From Gammaproteobacteria bacterium (GTDB taxonomy: Bacteria > Pseudomonadota > Gammaproteobacteria > Steroidobacterales > Steroidobacteraceae), in the NCBI GenBank assembly GCA_028293725.1, contig JAQGOE010000237.1, forward strand, positions 1 to 5,198: a stretch of DNA of 5,198 nt. Reading direction: 5' to 3'. Under the pieces are notes generated by a model, which saw only the letters and a program-made list of their open reading frames with translations, searched no databases and was not told where the DNA came from. Made by a program: the position numbers and the translations under genes. Each line of letters opens with the position of its first letter. The stretch's first letter is position 1. Positions 1 to 4,676 of the stretch are shown piece after piece.

Positions 1-190
1 GATGGGCAGCGGTGGCTTCGGCTCGTACGGCGCCGGCCTGTTCGAGCACCCTCATGTAACGCTCCGCGTGGCCTCTGCCGAGGTGCGCCGCGTCTGCAAT
101 TTCGTCAAGGACCAATGCGTGGTCGAGATCGCGCGCTTTGGCCAGAACTCCGAGGATCCTGAATACGACTACGGTCTCACTTTCCGGCAT
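1..190 (-). CDS. Winged-helix DNA-binding transcriptional regulator, N-terminal fragment
   Basis: The minus strand is open from an ATG at 190-188 to the window edge, giving 63 residues with the C-terminus missing. Residues 8-30 look like a first helix (VFRILGVLAKARDL). Residues 31-56 resemble a helix-turn-helix (LDEIADAAHLGRGHAERYMR then VLEQAGAV), the pattern of an IclR- or MarR-like winged helix that binds DNA as a dimer. A GGAG at 200-197, six bases before the ATG, supports this start, and an in-frame stop lies twelve codons upstream, so no longer start is likely. The plus-strand reading of the same bases shows no family pattern. The effector domain lies outside the window, so the family cannot be settled; IclR-like is the closest guess. 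The gene runs in the same direction as the SDR at 573-1265 but lies 382 bases downstream of it, so a shared transcript is doubtful. Confidence 0.6.
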   Translation of the reverse strand, partial: MPESETVVVFRILGVLAKARDLDHALVLDEIADAAHLGRGHAERYMRVLEQAGAVRAEATAAH

Positions 191-436
191 GCTCCACTCC
201 GCAGCTTGGTACTGGGAGATACCCTAGTCCGTCAGGTGCAAGCGCGAGGTTAGTATTTTGCGCGGTACGGGATCCCGCCGGTCAGGTTACCCCGGCCTCG
301 CCGAGCCACAGCACGGTTGCGCCGCTTGTATTGGTGGGCAGGCGGGAACATCGTTGCGTTTGAAAAGAGTGCCATGCGACTGCCGTATGTTGAGTGGAGC
401 GGTATCGCAGTTTAGCTCAAACCTTACAGGATCATC

Positions 437-474
437 CGCCTGCGCGCTCAAGCGGCAGAATAGTGCGCCTGCGC
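437..474. repeat. Short direct repeat, two copies of CGCCTGCGC
   Basis: The nine-base unit CGCCTGCGC occurs at 437-445 and again at 466-474, 29 bases apart start to start, inside the gene-free stretch. In GC-rich DNA such a pair may arise by chance. No function is assigned. Confidence 0.3.
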
Positions 475-478
475 GTCC

Positions 479-496
479 CCCTCCAGTTTCGGAGGG
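479..496 (-). terminator. GC-rich hairpin downstream of the SDR gene, possible weak terminator
   Basis: CCCTCC at 479-484 pairs perfectly with GGAGGG at 491-496 across a six-base loop. It sits 77 bases beyond the stop codon of the leftward SDR gene, a plausible place for a transcript end. Neither side carries the run of T expected of an intrinsic terminator, so it may only stabilise an RNA 3' end, or do nothing. Confidence 0.25.
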
Positions 497-572
497 CGGC
501 TACTCCCCAATGAACAGCATCGGATTAACAGTGTGCGGTCCGTCAGGTCCATTGATTCGCACATGTTCGCAC

Positions 573-1265
573 TCACCACGGAACCGTCCGGCCCAGGTAA
601 TCCAGATACTGAAGACCGGCTTTTCCGGCCTGCGCCTCTATTGTATTCGCCAGGTTCGGTATGCTCTCGTCGATACTCAGACGCGCTTGGGGGCCACCCA
701 TATCCGTCCGCACCCAGCCCGGAGCCATGAGTAGTAGGGTCCGCGGATCATCGGCGTGGCGGGCGGCGAAGCTACGCATGAACATGTTGAGCGCCGCCTT
801 GCTGCCACGATAGACCTCATGGTTTCCGTTCTCATTGTTGGCGATGCTGCCCTGTCCGGAGGACATGACTCCGATCGTGCCACTCGGGAGCACCAGGTCC
901 TGCAAGGTCTCGACGACGCGCATGGGACTGAGGGCGTTGGTTAGCATCACGCGTATAAATTCGTCGGTCGTAACATTGGCGATCGTTTCACGATGGTCGT
1001 TCGTGACGCCGGCATTGACGAACAGCAGGTCGAACTTTCTCGATGCCAGACGCGCTCGCAGCGCGGCCACTTGATCGGGGTAGACGACGTCGACGGTCTC
1101 GATTTCGAGTCGATCTTCAGCCGCTCCCAATAGATCATGCAGTTTTGATGTGGCTCTGACCCGCTCAGTGGCCACAACGTGCCAGCCGCGCTCGAGGTAT
1201 TCCTCAACAAGGGCAAAACCAAGGCCGCGGGACGCGCCAATGAGAAGGAGCGATGAAGGTGGCAA
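573..1265 (-). CDS. Short-chain dehydrogenase/reductase (SDR), C-factor (CsgA)-like
   Basis: This 230-residue cytoplasmic oxidoreductase should interconvert an alcohol and a carbonyl using NAD(H) or NADP(H). The Rossmann glycine motif is GASRGLG at 10-16, and the NAG motif follows at 84-86 (FVNAG). The catalytic set is complete: Asn110, Ser135/136, Tyr152 and Lys156 (YRGSK). APGWVRTDMGG near 181-191 and the ending GRTVPW are typical of the C-factor-like SDR group. The length is normal for the classical family. The start is TTG at 1265-1263, chosen because AAAGGAG at 1280-1274 lies eight bases before it and the glycine motif follows at the usual distance. The gene is divergent from the LysR regulator at 1395-2321 and is the natural candidate for its target. 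The substrate is unknown. C-factor itself is a developmental signalling protein in Myxococcus, but that role should not be transferred on this resemblance alone. Confidence 0.9.
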   Translation of the reverse strand: MPPSSLLLIGASRGLGFALVEEYLERGWHVVATERVRATSKLHDLLGAAEDRLEIETVDVVYPDQVAALRARLASRKFDLLFVNAGVTNDHRETIANVTTDEFIRVMLTNALSPMRVVETLQDLVLPSGTIGVMSSGQGSIANNENGNHEVYRGSKAALNMFMRSFAARHADDPRTLLLMAPGWVRTDMGGPQARLSIDESIPNLANTIEAQAGKAGLQYLDYLGRTVPW

Positions 1266-1273
1266 TTACAATT

Positions 1274-1280
1274 CTCCTTT
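1274..1280 (-). promoter_or_regulatory. Ribosome binding site deciding the TTG start of the SDR gene
   Basis: The minus strand reads AAAGGAG here, a near-perfect Shine-Dalgarno sequence eight bases upstream of the TTG at 1265-1263. No ATG or GTG in frame lies at a suitable distance, so this site supports the unusual start codon. Confidence 0.7.
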
Positions 1281-1323
1281 AGAAAGCTGTCGATTGAGGG
1301 CAGAATGTCAGCTGCGGAATCAT

Positions 1324-1336
1324 TGCGGAAGGCGCA
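1324..1336. promoter_or_regulatory. Candidate LysR box (T-N11-A dyad)
   Basis: TGCG at 1324-1327 and CGCA at 1333-1336 are inverted copies around five bases, giving exactly the T-N11-A layout of LysR-type regulator sites. It lies in the 129-base gap between the divergent SDR and LysR genes, 59 bases from the SDR start codon and 58 from the chosen LysR start. TGCGGAA occurs twice, at 1313-1319 and 1324-1330, 11 bases (about one helical turn) apart. The dyad arms are only four bases, so chance is possible. Confidence 0.4.
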
Positions 1337-1360
1337 TCAGCCGCACTTCATACATGCGCC
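1331..1360. repeat. 7-bp inverted repeat in the divergent promoter region
   Basis: GGCGCAT at 1331-1337 and ATGCGCC at 1354-1360 are perfect inverted copies separated by 16 bases. The left arm shares bases with the T-N11-A dyad at 1324-1336. It could be a second operator half-site pair for the adjacent LysR regulator, or a hairpin in its mRNA leader. Confidence 0.4.
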
Positions 1361-1394
1361 GAACGCCATCCCCCACGTACGCCACTTTCGACGC

Positions 1395-2321
1395 ATGGCT
1401 GATACTGACCTGAACTTGTTGACCGCGTTGGACGCTCTGCTTGCTGAGGGCAGCGTGGCGGGCGCGGCACGGCGCTTGGGCCTGAGTGCGTCGGCGATGA
1501 GCCGTACGCTTGCCCGACTGCGAGCTGCCACGGGCGACCAGCTGCTCGTGCGTGCTGGTCGCGGCATGGTGCCAACTCCACACGCCACCGGTCTACGCAG
1601 TCGAGTGCATGAGCTGGCCCAGGATGCTCATGCGGTGCTGCGTCCGGCCGTCGCCGGTCTGGACCTCGCCCAGTTGAAACGAACCTTCATCATCCGTTCC
1701 AACGAAGGCTTTGCAGAAGTTTTTTCAGCACGGCTCCTCGCGGTGGTCACTGCGGTTGCGCCAAGGGTGCAACTTCAGTTCGCGCCGAAGCCTGACAAAG
1801 ATGTGCGAGCGCTACGCGAGGGGGTGGTAGACCTCGAGATCGGTGTGCTCGGCAAGTCGGGGCCCGAGGTGCGGGTACAGGCTCTCTTTCGCGATCACTT
1901 CGTCGGCGCAGTTAGAAACGGCCACCCCCTGCTCGGGAAAGGTAAAATCACACCCCAGCGATACGCGGGGTTTGGTCACGTTGTCGCTTCGCGCCGTGGT
2001 AGCGCCAACGGTCCCGTAGACGAAGCACTGGCTGCCCTTGGCCTCACTCGCACGGTGGTCGCTGTGGTGCCCAGTTTCCGAGCCGCTTTAGCGGTTGCGA
2101 GCGTATCCGATCTAGTGGCGTTGGTGACTAGCTCGTTCTTTAACGCGACGCAGGGACATCGGACCAAGTCCGGTCCCGCGGTAGTCAGGAGCTTCCCACT
2201 GCCAGTTCGCACCGAGGCGATCACGGTCTCACAAATGTGGCACCCGCGCTTCGACGCCGATCCGGCGCATCGCTGGCTGCGAGGCTTGGTGCTGGCAACC
2301 TGCCGTGAACAGGGGCGATAG
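1395..2321 (+). CDS. LysR-type transcriptional regulator, divergent from the C-factor-like SDR
   Basis: This is a 308-residue DNA-binding regulator of normal LysR length. The N-terminus (DLNLLTALDALLAEGS) leads into a helix-turn-helix at about 20-42, with VAGAARRLGLSASAMSRTLARL as its core split over two helices, then a wing ending VRAGRGMVPTP. The rest is the periplasmic-binding-protein-like effector domain, with LREGVVDLEIGVLG as the usual first-subdomain signature. The DLNLL beginning suggests the NodD/LinR-like branch. The frame is open back to 1305, but the ATG at 1395 is preferred because it places the start a few residues before the conserved first helix. No good ribosome binding site precedes either, so the start is uncertain. 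Family behaviour and the divergent layout suggest that it autoregulates and controls the SDR at 573-1265 in response to an unknown small molecule. Its stop lies 5 bases from that of the next regulator. Confidence 0.88.
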   Translation: MADTDLNLLTALDALLAEGSVAGAARRLGLSASAMSRTLARLRAATGDQLLVRAGRGMVPTPHATGLRSRVHELAQDAHAVLRPAVAGLDLAQLKRTFIIRSNEGFAEVFSARLLAVVTAVAPRVQLQFAPKPDKDVRALREGVVDLEIGVLGKSGPEVRVQALFRDHFVGAVRNGHPLLGKGKITPQRYAGFGHVVASRRGSANGPVDEALAALGLTRTVVAVVPSFRAALAVASVSDLVALVTSSFFNATQGHRTKSGPAVVRSFPLPVRTEAITVSQMWHPRFDADPAHRWLRGLVLATCREQGR

Positions 2322-2326
2322 ATATT

Positions 2327-3226
2327 TTATTCCCTCAGCCACAGCGGACTCTTCCAGGCCGCCAGCGCCTCCAGGAAGGCCTGCAACCTCAAAGGCAGGA
2401 ATTTCCGATTCGAATAGACGGCGAAAACGGGGATTTGCGGGGAAGCCCACTTCGGTAACAGCCGTATGAGCGCACCGCTCGCGAGTGCTTCGTCACAGTA
2501 GGTTGACGGCAGTAGTCCGATCCCGTGACCCCGGTACACGAAGGTGCTGACCGAATTGAAGTCGCGGCTCGATATCGGCCCCGAGACATGGATGCGTGCT
2601 TTTTTTCTACCGTTGACCAGGTCCCAGTCGGTCTCGTTGTTTCTGGCGTTGAGCATCACACAGTCGTGCAGCTTGAGGTCCGCAGGTTCGACAGGAAGCT
2701 TTCGGCCTTTCAGGTATTCCGGGACTGCCACGACATAGCGAATGCTTTTGCCTATGCGAGTGGCAACGACGCTCGAGTCCTCCAACTCTCCGAAGCGGAT
2801 CGCGACGTCAATATTTTCCGCAACCAGATCGAGGAACAGATTCGTGATGAAGAGGTCGATCCGGATCCGCGGCTGAGATTTCAGGAACCCCGAGAGGAAG
2901 TCCAGGAAGGGCTCCTGACCCAGAATGACCGGAACGGAAATCCTCAACATACCTTCGGGCGTCTTCTGTCCGAGAGTCAGAACTCGCTCAGCCTCTTCCA
3001 GGAGGGTCAGCGGTTCCCGGCACTGATTGAAGTACTCACGTCCCTGCGCGGTCAGGGTCACCCGTCGCGTTGTGCGTCTCAGGAGCGACACGCCGAGCTT
3101 CGATTCCAGCACCGATAACCGCCGGCTCACCGTGGAAATGGGCATACCCAACGAGCGGGCGGCCCGGCTGATGCTCTCGAACTGGGCCACTTTGACGAAT
3201 ATCAGGATGTCGTCGAGATTTGCCAT
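2327..3226 (-). CDS. LysR-type transcriptional regulator, CrgA-like subgroup, divergent from SDR-Rid genes
   Basis: This 299-residue protein has the full LysR layout. The helix-turn-helix lies at about 17-40 (ESISRAARSLGMPISTVSRR), the wing follows (LLRRTTRRVTLTAQG, about 53-67), and the effector-binding domain runs from about 92 to the end. NIDVAIRFGELEDSSVVATR and GHGIGLLPS are typical of the CrgA/DmlR-like group. The start is the ATG at 3226-3224; the bases before it hold only a poor ribosome binding site, but MANLDDILIFVKVA is a standard LysR beginning. Its stop faces that of the regulator ending at 2321, with 5 bases between and no terminator. It is divergent from the SDR at 3369-4097 across 142 bases, so that SDR and the coupled Rid gene are its likely targets. 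It differs from the neighbouring LysR in subgroup, so the two are not a recent tandem duplication. The inducer is unknown. Confidence 0.9.
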   Translation of the reverse strand: MANLDDILIFVKVAQFESISRAARSLGMPISTVSRRLSVLESKLGVSLLRRTTRRVTLTAQGREYFNQCREPLTLLEEAERVLTLGQKTPEGMLRISVPVILGQEPFLDFLSGFLKSQPRIRIDLFITNLFLDLVAENIDVAIRFGELEDSSVVATRIGKSIRYVVAVPEYLKGRKLPVEPADLKLHDCVMLNARNNETDWDLVNGRKKARIHVSGPISSRDFNSVSTFVYRGHGIGLLPSTYCDEALASGALIRLLPKWASPQIPVFAVYSNRKFLPLRLQAFLEALAAWKSPLWLRE

Positions 3227-3247
3227 GACGGGTCACTTTGCCATTTA

Positions 3248-3263
3248 TGGAAATCAGATTCCA
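3248..3263. promoter_or_regulatory. 16-base inverted repeat, candidate operator of the second LysR
   Basis: TGGAA at 3248-3252 and TTCCA at 3259-3263 are perfect inverted copies around six bases, giving TGGAAATCAGATTCCA. It lies 21 bases before the leftward LysR start codon and about 105 before the rightward SDR start. That position suits autorepression of the regulator better than activation of the SDR. It does not match the T-N11-A spacing exactly. An overlapping shorter dyad, ATTT/AAAT, sits at 3243-3254. Confidence 0.4.
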
Positions 3264-3357
3264 GAGTTTCCCATCTTATCAGTCGCCGTGCACAGCCTGA
3301 CAATACCTCCCAACAGACGGGTGATTGGAACCCCAGGACCCACTCAGACTCGCAAGC

Positions 3358-3362
3358 GGGAG
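3358..3362 (+). promoter_or_regulatory. Ribosome binding site of the second SDR
   Basis: GGGAG lies six bases before the ATG at 3369 and decides this start over the longer open frame reaching back to 3027, whose upstream part is antisense to the LysR gene. Confidence 0.6.
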
Positions 3363-3368
3363 ATTGAT

Positions 3369-4097
3369 ATGACTACGAAGCAGAAGACGATCATTGTGAC
3401 GGGAGCCTCTCAGGGAATCGGCGCCGCGGTGGCTAACCTTTTCCTCGAGCGCGGATACAACGTGGTGGGTAACTCGCGCAAAATCAGTCAGAAGAACGAG
3501 CTGCAGCGCTCGGACAAGCTAGCCCTGGTTGATGGCGACATCGGCCTGGCCTCGACGGCCGAGATGATCGTGGGTACCGCGATAAAGCGGTTCGGCTCGG
3601 TCGATGCCCTGGTGAACAACGCGGGCATCTTCTTTGCGAAGCCGTTCACTGAGTACACGCCCGAGGACTTCCGGGCGTTGTCGTCCACGAATTTGGAAGG
3701 CTTTATCTATACGACGCAGTTGGCCGTGAAGCAGATGCTCGCGCAAAAGACCGGCGGCAGCGTGGTGAGCATCACGAGTTCTATCGTCGATCATCCGCTT
3801 GCAGTCTTCACTGCATCCGTCCCGATGATCACCAAGGGCGGTATCGACGCGATATCCCGGAGCCTCGCGATGGAATATGCGCCGCAGGGCATTCGCGTGA
3901 ACGTGGTGGCTCCAGGCGTCGTGGATACCCCGTTGCACAAGAACAATCCCAAGGAGTTCCTGCGCACACTCTCGCCCCTTGGGCAGGTTGCGGACGCCAA
4001 GGACATCGCAGAGGCCGTGTTCTATCTCACCCAGGCGAGCCAGGTCACCGGTGAGGTGCTGCACGTTGATGGCGGCGCGCATCTGGGTCGGTGGTGA
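3369..4097 (+). CDS. SDR-family protein with the catalytic tyrosine replaced by proline
   Basis: This is a 242-residue Rossmann-fold protein of classical SDR length. TGASQGIG at 11-18 binds the cofactor, and Arg37 just after the second strand (NSRK) suggests NADP(H). NNAG is at 83-86, Asn108 is the structural catalytic Asn, and Ser137/138 fits the catalytic Ser. VNVVAPGVVDTP at 177-188 and the ending GEVLHVDGGAH complete the family pattern. The catalytic Lys is Lys156 (ITKGG), but the residue four positions before it, normally Tyr, is Pro152 (codon CCG at 3822-3824) in the string ASVPMITKGG. The frame is intact on both sides, so this is not a frameshift. From memory, SDRs with this same string occur elsewhere, which would make it a subfamily trait. 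The activity may use another residue, or the protein may bind without classical catalysis. Its stop overlaps the Rid start, so the two form an operon, probably controlled by the divergent LysR. Confidence 0.9.
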   Translation: MTTKQKTIIVTGASQGIGAAVANLFLERGYNVVGNSRKISQKNELQRSDKLALVDGDIGLASTAEMIVGTAIKRFGSVDALVNNAGIFFAKPFTEYTPEDFRALSSTNLEGFIYTTQLAVKQMLAQKTGGSVVSITSSIVDHPLAVFTASVPMITKGGIDAISRSLAMEYAPQGIRVNVVAPGVVDTPLHKNNPKEFLRTLSPLGQVADAKDIAEAVFYLTQASQVTGEVLHVDGGAHLGRW

Positions 4098-4564
4098 TTG
4101 TGGTTAGTGCCGAACAACGGCTTAAGGACCTTGGCATAAACCTGCCTCGTCCACCAACTCCGCTCGGCGCCTACGTTGAAGCGGTGCAGGCCGGGAACTT
4201 GCTCTTTTTGAGTGGTACGCTGCCAGTGGAGGGAGGAGTCCCCAAGTTCCTGGGACGCATCGGAGGTGACTTGAGCGTCGAAGACGGACGGCGCGCGACT
4301 CGCCTGGCCGCATTGAACGCTCTTGCGCTCGCCAAGGAGCATTTGGGGTCGCTGGACAGGGTGAGGCGCGTAGTCCGTCTCGGGGTTTCACTCGTCACGA
4401 CCCCCGAGTTCCGTGAGCACCCGAAGGTCGCGGACGCCGCATCGGAATTACTGCTCAGTGTATTCGGAGCTGACAAGACATCGACTCGCCTGGTCTTCGG
4501 CATGGCGAGCCTCCCGGTAGGCGTGTGTGTCGTGCTGGAGAGCATCTTCGAAATTGGTGACTGA
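4094..4564 (+). CDS. Rid family (YjgF/YER057c/UK114) protein, probable imine/enamine deaminase
   Basis: This 156-residue protein belongs to the Rid group, which forms trimers with active sites between subunits and hydrolyses reactive imines or enamines to a carbonyl compound and ammonia. Recognisable blocks are GNLLFLSGTLPVEGG (34-48), ATRLAALNALALAKEHLGSL (68-87), FREHPKVADAASELLLSVFG (106-125) and STRLVFGMASLPVG (130-143). Arg132 matches the Arg (105 in E. coli RidA) that holds the substrate carboxylate, and Glu149 in LESIF matches the conserved late Glu. At about 155 residues with an N-terminal LGINLP block it resembles the longer UK114-like subgroup, not RidA itself (about 128 residues). 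Three in-frame GTG starts are possible (4091, 4094, 4100). 4094 was chosen because GTGA overlaps the SDR stop, typical of translational coupling; 4100 would give a start close to family members. The substrate is unknown, and the SDR coupling suggests a carbonyl product or shared pathway. Confidence 0.88.
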   Translation: MIVVSAEQRLKDLGINLPRPPTPLGAYVEAVQAGNLLFLSGTLPVEGGVPKFLGRIGGDLSVEDGRRATRLAALNALALAKEHLGSLDRVRRVVRLGVSLVTTPEFREHPKVADAASELLLSVFGADKTSTRLVFGMASLPVGVCVVLESIFEIGD

Positions 4565-4676
4565 GAGCCCCTCAGCTACGTAGCGGTGACTGGGGTAGTA
4601 CAAGCAGAGCCCTGGACATGGCGGCGTCTGGAAAACTGCGATACGCTCGCACCTGAAGAAGCCATCGGAGGCAGCT
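4565..4676. other. 112-base intergenic gap with palindromes
   Basis: The gap separates the Rid gene from the exported protein. A perfect 10-base palindrome, GCTACGTAGC, lies at 4575-4584, inside an imperfect larger stem formed by CCCCTCAG at 4568-4575 and CTGGGG at 4590-4595. No T run follows, so a classical terminator is not supported. No clear -35/-10 pair was found, and whether the next gene has its own promoter is open. Confidence 0.3.
4667..4671 (+). promoter_or_regulatory. Ribosome binding site deciding the GTG start of the exported protein
   Basis: GGAGG lies five bases before the GTG at 4677. Together with the signal peptide that begins at this codon, it fixes the start. Confidence 0.65.

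Larger units (their letters stand above)
191..572. other. Intergenic stretch without a convincing gene
   Basis: Both strands were read here. The plus strand is open from 258 through 734, but its product is rich in Ser, Arg, Pro and Cys without a recognisable domain, and its last third lies antisense to the SDR gene. The minus strand has a 38-codon frame at 564-448 that is not convincing either. The stretch contains a 10-bp palindrome at 268-277 (CGGGATCCCG), a direct repeat at 437-445 and 466-474, and a hairpin at 479-496. It should carry the promoter of the leftward regulator gene that starts at 190, but no good -35/-10 pair is visible. No tRNA-like or other structured RNA was recognised by eye. 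Confidence 0.5.

Noticed and set aside
2..253. Plus-strand open frame at the left edge
   Set aside because: The opposite strand encodes a helix-turn-helix pattern with a good ribosome binding site, so the plus frame is a shadow.
448..564. Minus-strand 38-codon frame containing MDLTDRTLLI
   Set aside because: The beginning faintly recalls an SDR N-terminus, but the glycine motif is absent, the rest is unrelated and there is no strong ribosome binding site.
258..734. Plus-strand open frame of 158 codons
   Set aside because: Its product is Ser/Arg/Pro/Cys-rich with no domain, and its last 160 bases are antisense to the well-supported SDR gene.
1305..1394. Longer start for the first LysR
   Set aside because: The extra 30 residues are not LysR-like and would cover the likely operator cluster; the ATG at 1395 gives a normal N-terminus.
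2525..3118. Plus-strand open frame of 197 codons
   Set aside because: Entirely antisense to the LysR gene at 2327-3226, which has full family structure; long antisense frames are common in GC-rich DNA.
3027..3368. N-terminal extension of the second SDR by 114 codons
   Set aside because: It would overlap the divergent LysR gene and has no SDR-like content; the ATG at 3369 has a ribosome binding site and the normal spacing to the glycine motif.
3519..4082. Minus-strand open frame of 187 codons
   Set aside because: Antisense shadow of the second SDR, rich in His and Arg with no recognisable domain.
4568..4595. Hairpin after the Rid gene as a terminator
   Set aside because: The stem is imperfect with a bulge, and no T run follows, so only the palindromes are recorded.
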